Assembly (NCBI GenBank): GCA_028276125.1
Contig: JAPYWY010000110.1
Span: 1-5,867, forward strand
Source: Pseudothermotoga sp.
GTDB lineage: Bacteria > Thermotogota > Thermotogae > Thermotogales > DSM-5069
Reading direction: 5' to 3'
Length of the DNA: 5,867 nt
The stretch's first letter is position 1. The number at the start of each line of letters is the position of its first letter. The notes beneath the pieces are model-generated. The model did not search any database. It was given only the letters and a program-made list of their open reading frames with translations, and had not been told where the DNA came from. Both the position numbers and the translations under genes were made by a program. Shown here piece by piece: positions 1 through 5,842 of the stretch.

Positions 1-480
1 CCGAATTCGAAACTCTACATCATAGGCCCCACCGACGAGGACGAAGATTACTACCAAAAATGTCTCGGATTGGTGAGACGACTCGGTTTGGAAGACAAGG
101 TTCTGTTCACAGGTCGAGCCGACGTGTCCAAGTATTACGGCATGATGGACGTTCTCCTCATAAGCAGCATCTCGGAAGGTCAACCCTTGGTTCAACTCGA
201 GGCCATGGCGTGTGGATTGCCCACCGTCGTTACCAACGTCGGTAATTGCGCGGAAATAGCGCTCGATCCTGATGGACAAACTGGTTTCGTGGTTGAACCT
301 GGTGATTACGTGTCCATGGCCGAAAAACTCGTCATGCTTGCCAAGGATAAATCGTTGTGGAAGACTTTTTCTGAGAACGGAAGAAAGATCGTGAAGGAAA
401 AATACACGCTCCAGAGGATGATAGAAGCGTACAGAAGGTTGTACGCGGAGGTCGTCAAAGATGGCCGGAATAGGCTTTGA
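1..480 (+). CDS. pelF: PelF-type GT4 glycosyltransferase, C-terminal part
   Basis: The reading frame is open from the first base, so the gene starts upstream and 159 C-terminal codons are visible; complete PelF proteins are about 500 residues. The visible part is the C-terminal Rossmann half of a GT-B, family GT4 enzyme. It starts with a beta-strand 'KLYIIGPTDED', followed by 'KVLFTGRADVSKYYGMMDVLLISSISEG'. The EX7E motif is at visible residues 59-67 (SEGQPLVQLEAM) and contacts the sugar nucleotide. The wording of that motif and the following 'CGLPTVVTNVGNCAEI' is close to PelF. PelF is the cytosolic polymerase of Pel polysaccharide and is known to be recruited to the membrane by its partners. 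The call is supported by the PelG gene directly downstream, which starts within the last 20 nt of this gene. Another GT4 enzyme is possible if PelG is ignored. No signal peptide or membrane segment is seen. Confidence 0.88.
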   Translation, partial: PNSKLYIIGPTDEDEDYYQKCLGLVRRLGLEDKVLFTGRADVSKYYGMMDVLLISSISEGQPLVQLEAMACGLPTVVTNVGNCAEIALDPDGQTGFVVEPGDYVSMAEKLVMLAKDKSLWKTFSENGRKIVKEKYTLQRMIEAYRRLYAEVVKDGRNRL

Positions 481-1858
481 GCTCAACAAGCTTCTGAAGA
501 AAAACTCTTTTTTGATGGACATCGTCAGCATCTTCTATTCAGCCAACGTGAGCGCGGGACCCTGGATCATGTGTTCACTCACACTGTTTTTGTTGATAGT
601 CCTTCTGCCGAGAAACGAAACTCTCTTCTTCACTTCAGCCGTGGTGTACAGCTTCATCTTTTCGACGCTGCTCTTCGGTGGCGTGTCGATCTCTGTGACC
701 AGATACCTCGCAGACCTCATGTACAAGAAAGAATTTTCGAAAATGTACGAGCTCTACTCCTCGACCGTGCTGTATGCGGTCCTCTCCAGCGGCGTCTTTT
801 TGACAATCTTCTCCTTGATCAGTTGGATCGACGATTGGTTCAAACTCTTGCTTTTTTCTTACTCTCTGATCGTTCTGACAGTGGTGTGGGTTCAGACGAT
901 CTTCGTCACGACGATGATGGTCTTCACACCAGTCTTGGTAGGCTTCGCGGTGGGTAACGTGCTCGGGTTGGTCATGAGCGTGCAACTCTTCAAGATCAAA
1001 GGTGAGAACTTCGCTTATCTTGGCTACAACTTCGGCCTCATGTTTATACTCTTCTTCCTGCACGTGTTCGTGAAGAGATATCTGTACACTGGGGCAAAAT
1101 CAAAGAGAAGCTTAATTTTTTGGCGAGCGATCCGTACGTTCAAGACACAGGCCATCACCGGGGTCTTGACCTATCTGGCCGCTTGGGTGGATGACTTCGT
1201 CGCGTGGATCTACATCGGAAAACCCATCGTCAAGGGGTTCGTCTTTGCTCCGTCCTACGACGTTCCCATGTTTCTGTCCTATCTCTTCATAATCCCCACT
1301 CTTACCCTCTTCGTGCTCAGCTTGGAGACCAACTTCTACTTGAAGTACAGGATGTTCTATCAGTCACTGGAGGAGAACAGAACACTCAAGTATGTGAAGA
1401 TCAACAAGCGCATCTTGGACGACAACATCTCTTCAACGACGAAAATCATCTTCGCCGTTCAGTTCGCGTTCGTGCTGTTGGGTCTCACGCTCTCTGGCTA
1501 CATCGCCAGGATAGTTCAGTTCGATGAGTACAGCTTGAAGGCGCTGCGTTTCGGCATCCTCGGCGCAGCCGCCAATGGTGCATTCTTGTACGTCTCTCTG
1601 TTGGCCTACTACTTCGACTTAGCGGAGATACCCATGCGCTCGGCGATGATAGCTTTCGTTACGAACCTGGTGGTATCAATGCTTTACCTGAGAACGTTCC
1701 CAGCGTTGGGTTTCCTTGTGGGCTTTTCCCTTGCCACACTGTACGGGTGGATGACTTTCAAGAGGGTGTACAGGGATCTTCTGCGCTTCGAGTTCATTCG
1801 TAGAGAGATAGGGATCGCGGCCCGGCAGGTGATCGTGCATGAGAACGTTGAGAAGTGA
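461..1858 (+). CDS. pelG: PelG, polytopic Pel polysaccharide transporter
   Basis: This 465-residue integral membrane protein is about the length of known PelG proteins (around 456). The N-terminus MAGIGFEL is the characteristic PelG start, and the central 'YDVPMFLSYLFIIPTL' (266-281) with 'LETNFYLKYRMFY' (288-300) is also typical. About twelve hydrophobic segments are visible, including roughly 35-50, 58-76, 102-121, 128-148, 152-174, 188-205, 233-252, 268-286, 326-347, 362-383, 393-411 and 413-431. PelG belongs to the MOP-flippase-like superfamily and is thought to move the growing GalNAc-rich chain across the inner membrane with PelD, PelE and PelF. The ATG at 461 is chosen because GGAGGT at 447-452 lies 8 nt upstream. 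It overlaps the end of pelF by 20 nt, indicating translational coupling. The frame is intact, with no sign of decay. Confidence 0.93.
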   Translation: MAGIGFELNKLLKKNSFLMDIVSIFYSANVSAGPWIMCSLTLFLLIVLLPRNETLFFTSAVVYSFIFSTLLFGGVSISVTRYLADLMYKKEFSKMYELYSSTVLYAVLSSGVFLTIFSLISWIDDWFKLLLFSYSLIVLTVVWVQTIFVTTMMVFTPVLVGFAVGNVLGLVMSVQLFKIKGENFAYLGYNFGLMFILFFLHVFVKRYLYTGAKSKRSLIFWRAIRTFKTQAITGVLTYLAAWVDDFVAWIYIGKPIVKGFVFAPSYDVPMFLSYLFIIPTLTLFVLSLETNFYLKYRMFYQSLEENRTLKYVKINKRILDDNISSTTKIIFAVQFAFVLLGLTLSGYIARIVQFDEYSLKALRFGILGAAANGAFLYVSLLAYYFDLAEIPMRSAMIAFVTNLVVSMLYLRTFPALGFLVGFSLATLYGWMTFKRVYRDLLRFEFIRREIGIAARQVIVHENVEK

Positions 1859-3047
1859 AGGAAAAAAGGTTAGAGAACTGAGAGATTGGCAGAAAATGAT
1901 CTTTCAAGTCCTTGAGTTTTTGATTTTTCTGAGCTTTGTTTGGTTGACTCAGAAGATCTTTCATTTCGATGTGAAAATAGCGATGTACATCTCAATGGCG
2001 CTCGTTTTCCTCTGGTCGGCGAGGTACGGACTTTTGATCTTCATTTCATGTCTTTTGATCTTCGAAGTATTCGCCCTGATTGCGAAGGGAATCGTTATCG
2101 AAGGCGAGTTGAGGATCTTCACCATAGCAGTGGGTGTGACGTTGGGGATCATCGGTGAAACCTTCAACAGACAGATCAAGGACCTGAAGAACGAGATCAA
2201 AAAAATCGAGCTGGAGAAGAACGAATTGATCCAAGGCATCGACAGGATGAAGGCGATCATCACCCAATTGCAATCGAGAATCTACTTTGAAGGCGAAGGT
2301 TTGATCGTCCTCCTGGAAAGGTTGAAAGAGCTTGAGATACTGGACTTCGACGAGATGCTAACGAGAGCTGTGGAGGTCGTGGCACAGTTCTTCGAGCTGG
2401 ACTCTCTTAACTTGTACAGGTACGAAGAGAAGCAGTTTCTGAGGTTCGTCGCTGGGGTCGGTTCGAAGAAATTGCCGAACGCTTTGGAGGTGAGCCGTTC
2501 CAAGGTTATTGAAGATGCGCTCGAAAACGGTTACTCAACGCTTCCAAGAGTCTTGTTCAAGAAAGAGATAACTTCGTTCGAACCTTTCTTTGCCGTGACG
2601 ATCGGCGAAGGGGACAATCTTTTTGGTGTGTTGGTCGTTGAGGACGTCTCGTTCGACAAGTTCTCCGAAGTCCTGGTGAGATACGTCAAGGCTGTCGCAG
2701 ACTGGATGTACGCGAACGCGAAGATCATCTTGGAGCAGGACAAGATCATGCAACTGAAGCACAAAAAGGACGACGGAACTTGGGACGAGGTTTACTATCT
2801 CAAGAAGAGAGAAGTTCTTGAAAAAAGAAAGAGACGCTTCAACATACCATACGAAGAGATCTGTTTGAAATACAAAGCGGAGGTGCACGACGAGATCGTT
2901 CGAAAGTTTCGAAAAAGCGATGTGCTCTTCGCCGAGAGGGAGAATGGCTTTGTAGTTTTGAAGGCACTGCTCCCCGTCTGTGACCAAAAGGGTAAAGAAA
3001 GGTTGCTGGAAAGGTTGGCAAGAATCCATGATTTCGAGACGTGTTGA
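1839..3047 (+). CDS. pelD: PelD-type c-di-GMP receptor (TM-coiled coil-GAF-degenerate GGDEF)
   Basis: This 402-residue protein has four membrane helices (about 20-40, 44-61, 64-84, 91-107) and a charged heptad-like coiled coil (109-146). A GAF-like domain (about 165-298) and a C-terminal degenerate GGDEF domain (about 310-402) follow. In the latter, R358-K-S-D361 is followed five residues later by R367-E-N-G-F371. This is exactly the spacing of an RxxD I-site before GGDEF, so the c-di-GMP inhibitory site is kept while the catalytic signature is lost. That is the known PelD layout (P. aeruginosa PelD also lacks a working GGDEF and binds c-di-GMP through RxxD), and it implies a receptor, not a cyclase. 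R392 might serve as the additional contact arginine; this is a guess. Known PelD is somewhat longer (about 455). The start at ATG 1839 is preceded by AGGTGATC (1827-1834) and overlaps pelG by 20 nt; the next ATG (1896) would cut into the first helix. Confidence 0.85.
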   Translation: MRTLRSEGKKVRELRDWQKMIFQVLEFLIFLSFVWLTQKIFHFDVKIAMYISMALVFLWSARYGLLIFISCLLIFEVFALIAKGIVIEGELRIFTIAVGVTLGIIGETFNRQIKDLKNEIKKIELEKNELIQGIDRMKAIITQLQSRIYFEGEGLIVLLERLKELEILDFDEMLTRAVEVVAQFFELDSLNLYRYEEKQFLRFVAGVGSKKLPNALEVSRSKVIEDALENGYSTLPRVLFKKEITSFEPFFAVTIGEGDNLFGVLVVEDVSFDKFSEVLVRYVKAVADWMYANAKIILEQDKIMQLKHKKDDGTWDEVYYLKKREVLEKRKRRFNIPYEEICLKYKAEVHDEIVRKFRKSDVLFAERENGFVVLKALLPVCDQKGKERLLERLARIHDFETC

Positions 3048-3912
3048 TCGTTGGAACGGTACACGGTCAGTCGAGAACAACGTGCGAAAGATCCTAATCG
3101 GAACGAACTTGCTGTCCGTGCTTCTGTCGCTGTTTCTGTTTCTCGTTGACGGTTTCGGACCGTTCAGCATCGCTTTGATGGCCGTTTCAACGGTGCTGTT
3201 TTATGTCAACTTCAAGAGCCTTTCGGAGACAATTTTGCTCCTGCTGGTTTATCCTTTCTCTTGGTTCTTCCTCACGGTACCTTTGAGAAACAAAAGCTTG
3301 GAGGATTTCGTCAAGGTTGAGCTTCCACTTGAGATTCGTCTGGATGTGGGGGAAGACGTTTTGTCGGCGCTTCCCGTCAAAGCGATTCTCGTAGTGGGAG
3401 ATGTCGGAGAGAAAAAGAGAATTGTAGCGACGATCGTCAAGAACATCGTTCGAGGAATCCAAGTGGAGCAGAACATGAAATATTTGAAGATCTTGCTGAA
3501 AGATCCGCACATGGACGTGACATTACGGGCAACCATGGCACTGGAAGAGATCGAGAACCATTTCGATCAAACGATCGCACTGTGTGCAAATCCAAAAGAT
3601 TTCTGTGCACATTTGTACTTCTATCTCAAGACCGACATACCCAAGGGAGCCTTAAGAAAGGATATCGAGAGGATACTCAGACAATCTCTTGAACGCGTGA
3701 GCGAGCATGAACCAGTACGCTACGAAGTGTTGCACTATGTGACTAAAGATGAAGAACACCTTTGGCTCGGATACAAAAAAACTCACAACAAAGAGCTCTT
3801 GGCAAGGTATTTGTTCGAAAAACTCAGAAAGAGGGACTATGAGACCCTCACACAACACTTGAACGAAGTGAGAGAAATCTTCCTCAGAGAAGGTCGAGAC
3901 ATCACACGTTAG
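3028..3912 (+). CDS. PelE-like membrane protein with helical C-terminal domain
   Basis: This 294-residue protein sits where a PelE would be expected, directly after PelD, so the call rests on architecture and context more than on motifs. Two or three membrane helices lie near the N-terminus (about 21-39, 44-60, 67-84). They are followed by a soluble alpha-helical region with a HEAT/TPR-like pair of helices, 'MKYLKILLKDPHMDVTLRATMALEEIENHF' spanning about residues 150-179, and more amphipathic helices to the end. P. aeruginosa PelE is of similar size (about 330), with membrane helices and TPR-type repeats, and links PelD/PelG to PelF. ATG 3028 is preferred: it gives a 20-nt overlap with pelD, equal to the two upstream junctions, and GGAAAGG (3008-3014) lies upstream, though 13 nt away. 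An in-frame GTG at 2980 would add 16 residues, 'MTKRVKKGCWKGWQES', lying inside pelD; GTG 3082 is also possible. No enzymatic motif is seen. Confidence 0.68.
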   Translation: MISRRVDRWNGTRSVENNVRKILIGTNLLSVLLSLFLFLVDGFGPFSIALMAVSTVLFYVNFKSLSETILLLLVYPFSWFFLTVPLRNKSLEDFVKVELPLEIRLDVGEDVLSALPVKAILVVGDVGEKKRIVATIVKNIVRGIQVEQNMKYLKILLKDPHMDVTLRATMALEEIENHFDQTIALCANPKDFCAHLYFYLKTDIPKGALRKDIERILRQSLERVSEHEPVRYEVLHYVTKDEEHLWLGYKKTHNKELLARYLFEKLRKRDYETLTQHLNEVREIFLREGRDITR

Positions 3913-3967
3913 ATCAAATGCCACGTCAGACTTACCTCGAGACGATGGACGTGCTTAACAGTCCCGT

Positions 3968-3995
3968 TTGAAAAGCGTTACTCTGGGTTTATGAG
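3968..3995 (+). promoter_or_regulatory. Candidate promoter of the arsR-family operon
   Basis: TTGAAA (3968-3973) and TATGAG (3990-3995) are separated by 16 nt and could be the -35 and -10 boxes of a housekeeping sigma promoter. Transcription would then start near 4002, shortly before the ribosome-binding site at 4026. The -10 box matches TATAAT at only four of six positions, so this is a weak prediction by eye. It sits in the only gap of any size between the pel genes and the downstream operon, where a promoter is expected. Confidence 0.35.
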
Positions 3996-4004
3996 ATTTT
4001 TCGA

Positions 4005-4020
4005 ATATGCTGATATGCTT
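4005..4020 (+). repeat. Tandem ATATGCT repeat, possible ArsR-family operator
   Basis: ATATGCTG (4005-4012) is followed directly by ATATGCTT (4013-4020). The two ATAT cores, four bases apart, also form an inverted repeat (ATAT-N4-ATAT). ArsR/SmtB repressors commonly bind AT-rich dyads overlapping or just after their own promoter, and this lies just downstream of the candidate -10 and just upstream of the repressor's ribosome-binding site. Function is inferred from position only; the repeat is short. Confidence 0.3.
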
Positions 4021-4025
4021 AAAGC

Positions 4026-4031
4026 GGAGGG
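4026..4031 (+). promoter_or_regulatory. Ribosome-binding site that decides the arsR-family start
   Basis: GGAGGG lies 9 nt before TTG 4041 and directly abuts TTG 4032. The first spacing is normal and the second is too close for initiation, so TTG 4041 is taken as the start even though the frame is open to the earlier TTG. Confidence 0.7.
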
Positions 4032-4040
4032 TTGATTCCG

Positions 4041-4337
4041 TTGGATCTACGCACAGTGGTGGAACTGTTCAAGGTTTTGTCTCACCCAACGAGATTGAGG
4101 ATCGTTTTGCTCTTGAAAGAACATGGGCAGCTATGTGTGTGCGAGCTCATGCCTCATTTGAACACGACTCAACCCAATTTGTCGCAACACCTTGCCGTTC
4201 TAAGGTTGAACGGATTAGTTGAAACACATAAGACCAAAAACATGATTTATTACAGGCTGGCAGAGAACGAATTTCTGCTACATCTTCTGAACAACGTTGA
4301 GAGTTTCTTAACCAAGGAGGTGACGCCGAGTGAGTGA
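4041..4337 (+). CDS. ArsR/SmtB-family metalloregulator with Cys-x-Cys sensor site
   Basis: This 98-residue winged-helix repressor starts at TTG 4041 (GGAGGG 9 nt upstream); TTG 4032 would add three residues. 'LFKVLSHPTRLRIVLLL' (9-25) is the family's N-terminal helix pair. 'QLCVCELMPHLNTTQPNLSQHLAVLRLNGLV' follows from residue 30, with the recognition helix in TTQPNLSQHLAVL, and the wing is 'ETHKTKNMIYYRL'. Cys32 and Cys34 form the LCVCEL motif, matching the ELCVCDL arsenite site of plasmid R773 ArsR in both pattern and numbering. The third Cys of that protein (position 37) is Met here. Known relatives are homodimers that release DNA when As(III)/Sb(III) binds the thiols, so self-repression of this operon is the natural inference. 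Another thiophilic ligand such as an organoarsenical or soft metal is possible. The gene overlaps the permease gene by 8 nt. Confidence 0.9.
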   Translation: MDLRTVVELFKVLSHPTRLRIVLLLKEHGQLCVCELMPHLNTTQPNLSQHLAVLRLNGLVETHKTKNMIYYRLAENEFLLHLLNNVESFLTKEVTPSE

Positions 4338-5427
4338 ACTGAAGATCTTTCTGCTCATTGCACTGGTTTTTGTACTTTTCTATTTCGTGCCTCTTGACTC
4401 ACCGATCGTCGCTCAAAGCATCCTCAACGGCTTTAAAATGCTCAACGACTATGCCAGACAGCATGTTTTGCTATGCTTGGTTCCTGCGTTCTTCATCGCG
4501 GGAACGATATCTGTGATGCTGAAGAAGGACGCGATCCTTCGACTGCTTGGTCCGAACGCGAAAAGGTTCATATCTTATCCTGTTGCGGCGATGAGTGGAG
4601 CAGTCTTGGCGGTCTGTTCCTGCACGATCCTTCCTCTTTTTGGGGGCATATACAAGAAAGGTGCTGGGATAGGACCAGCCACCACGTTCCTTTTCGCTGG
4701 TCCTGCAATAAACATCGCGGCGATATTTCTGACTGCGCGCGTGCTCGGATGGAATTTGGGAATCGCAAGAATGCTTGCCACGATCACAGCTTCTGTCTTG
4801 ATCGGATTGGTCATGGAGTTTCTGTTCAGAGAGAAGGGAAGCGGTGGGTTCGTTACTGCTGAAGGTAATGAAAGTGATCTTCGCGGTGTGGTCTTCTTTC
4901 TCTTGCAGCTTGCGTTCATGATCCTTGCGGGCTTGAGGATCAACAGCAACGCGAAGAACGTTGGCTTGGGCTTCATAGGAGCTTCCACACTGATGATAGC
5001 AGTGTTTGGTTTTGAAAGAGATCGAACGAAACTTTGGCTCACTGAAACGTGGGACTTTGCGAAGAAGATCTTGCCGTACCTTTTCGTTGGAGTGTTCTTC
5101 GCTGGTGTGATCACCAAGCTCTTGCCGCAGGAGATCGTTGTGAGGCTGCTTGGAAGAAACGATCTTTGGTCGACTCTAATGGCCTCGGTGATAGGTGCAT
5201 TCATGTATTTCGCAACCTTGACAGAAGTTCCCATCGTTCAGGCACTCAGAGAGCTTGGAATGGCGAAAGGTCCGACGCTCGCTCTGCTGATGGCTGGAAA
5301 TTCGCTGAGTCTACCGAGCATGATCGTGATAACGAAGTTGCTCGGAAAGAAGAAGGCGTTCACGTACTTCGCTTTGGTGGTTTTGTTCTCCACAGCTTTC
5401 GGCATTCTGTACGGAATCGCGGGCTGA
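4330..5427 (+). CDS. COG0701/DUF318 (ArsP-like) permease
   Basis: This 365-residue membrane protein is of the YraQ/ArsP_1 predicted permease family. Hydrophobic segments lie at about 5-20, 47-62, 82-105, 115-137, 147-165, 187-201, 211-226, 247-264, 283-297, 315-335 and 344-362, and a hydrophilic cytosolic-type loop at about 166-185. The signature is C96-S-C98 in 'AVCSCTILPLFGGIYKKGAGIGPATTFL', followed by 'AGPAINIAAIF'. The second half (about 253-362) repeats the fold: 'LLGPNAKRF' resembles 'LLGRNDLWS', and 'AGPAINIAAI' resembles 'AGNSLSLPSM', but the cysteines are absent there. Known relatives export trivalent organoarsenicals (ArsP) or are proposed heavy-metal effluxers (SO_0444 type); the substrate cannot be settled from sequence. 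The GTG start at 4330 has AAGGAGGTGA at 4314-4323 upstream and overlaps the repressor gene by 8 nt, so the two are translationally coupled. The Cys-bearing repressor and thioredoxin neighbours support a thiol-binding substrate. Confidence 0.88.
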   Translation: MSELKIFLLIALVFVLFYFVPLDSPIVAQSILNGFKMLNDYARQHVLLCLVPAFFIAGTISVMLKKDAILRLLGPNAKRFISYPVAAMSGAVLAVCSCTILPLFGGIYKKGAGIGPATTFLFAGPAINIAAIFLTARVLGWNLGIARMLATITASVLIGLVMEFLFREKGSGGFVTAEGNESDLRGVVFFLLQLAFMILAGLRINSNAKNVGLGFIGASTLMIAVFGFERDRTKLWLTETWDFAKKILPYLFVGVFFAGVITKLLPQEIVVRLLGRNDLWSTLMASVIGAFMYFATLTEVPIVQALRELGMAKGPTLALLMAGNSLSLPSMIVITKLLGKKKAFTYFALVVLFSTAFGILYGIAG

Positions 5428-5450
5428 AAAACTCGAAGGAGGGATCTCGA

Positions 5451-5693
5451 ATGGCTAAAAAAGTTGAGGTGTTCGGCACAGGGTGCGCTAGGTGCAAGCA
5501 AGCTATCAAGATCATGGAGACAGCGATCAAGGAACTCGGTGCGGATGCCGTAGTGGAAAAGGTGGAGGACATCAACGAGATCGTAAGCCGTGGGATCATG
5601 GCAACACCCGCTGTTGCAGTGGATGGAAAAGTCGTACTCATTGGTAAGATACCCACGCTGGAGGAAGCGAAGAAGATTTTGATGAAAAACTGA
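5451..5693 (+). CDS. Small thioredoxin-fold redox-active disulfide protein (Thioredoxin_3 type)
   Basis: This 80-residue protein has a short thioredoxin fold without the usual N-terminal extension. The first strand, 'KKVEVFGTG', leads into C12-A-R-C15 at the start of helix 1. The cis-proline loop is 'GIMATPAVAVDGKVV' (Pro53), and a C-terminal helix 'TLEEAKKILMKN' closes the fold. It resembles the archaeal/bacterial 'redox-active disulfide protein 2' family (MTH895-like). These proteins are often encoded beside DUF318 permeases and ArsR regulators. It is cytosolic, with no signal peptide. AAGGAGGG (5436-5443) precedes the ATG at normal spacing, and only 23 nt separate it from the permease stop, so it is co-transcribed. 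Likely roles, by inference, are reducing the permease or its cargo, or passing a thiol-bound metal or metalloid to it. The same frame stays open upstream into the permease gene, but that part is out-of-frame noise, not a fusion. Confidence 0.9.
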   Translation: MAKKVEVFGTGCARCKQAIKIMETAIKELGADAVVEKVEDINEIVSRGIMATPAVAVDGKVVLIGKIPTLEEAKKILMKN

Positions 5694-5716
5694 GAGTTTT
5701 GTGTAAAGTCACGTCG

Positions 5717-5746
5717 GGCGGCTCTTGTTAGCCGCCTTATTCTTTT
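5717..5746 (+). terminator. Rho-independent terminator of the arsR-permease-thioredoxin operon
   Basis: GGCGGCT (5717-5723) pairs perfectly with AGCCGCC (5730-5736) around a 6-nt loop, and TTATTCTTTT (5737-5746) follows. The hairpin begins 24 nt after the thioredoxin stop codon. The other strand has no T-rich tract after the hairpin, so it works in one direction. Confidence 0.88.
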
Positions 5747-5842
5747 GTACTTATTCTGTCAACAGTTTACTCAAAGCAACGCCTTGGCAAGTCTTTTTAT
5801 AGAAGAACCTTCTTTGTTCATTACGTAGGGAGATTCTTTCGA

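Noticed and set aside
1839..3047. PelD-type protein as an active diguanylate cyclase
   Set aside because: The GGDEF signature is replaced by RENGF, so catalytic residues are missing.
2535..3170. Long antisense open frame (211 codons) across pelD/pelE
   Set aside because: It runs opposite to two supported genes and its translation shows no recognisable domain.
3922..3953. CACGTC/GACGTG inverted repeat after the PelE-like gene, as a terminator
   Set aside because: The stem is only 6 bp with a 20-nt loop and no T-tract follows it.
3981..4001. CTC/GAG hairpin before the ATTTTT stretch at 3996, as a terminator
   Set aside because: A 3-bp stem is too weak, and the region is better explained as part of the candidate promoter.
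4575..5234. Long antisense open frame (219 codons) across the permease gene
   Set aside because: It is the mirror of a conserved membrane protein, low-complexity in composition, and lacks a family motif. Similar antisense frames lie across pelG and pelD.
5049..5450. Open frame continuous with the thioredoxin gene, suggesting a longer 214-residue protein
   Set aside because: The upstream part is an out-of-frame reading of the permease gene with no family resemblance. A strong ribosome-binding site (5436-5443) and a complete fold support ATG 5451.
5784..5803. TTGGCA and TATAGA as a promoter for the downstream gene
   Set aside because: The boxes are only 8 nt apart, too close for a sigma-70-type promoter, and no better pair was found in 5747-5842.
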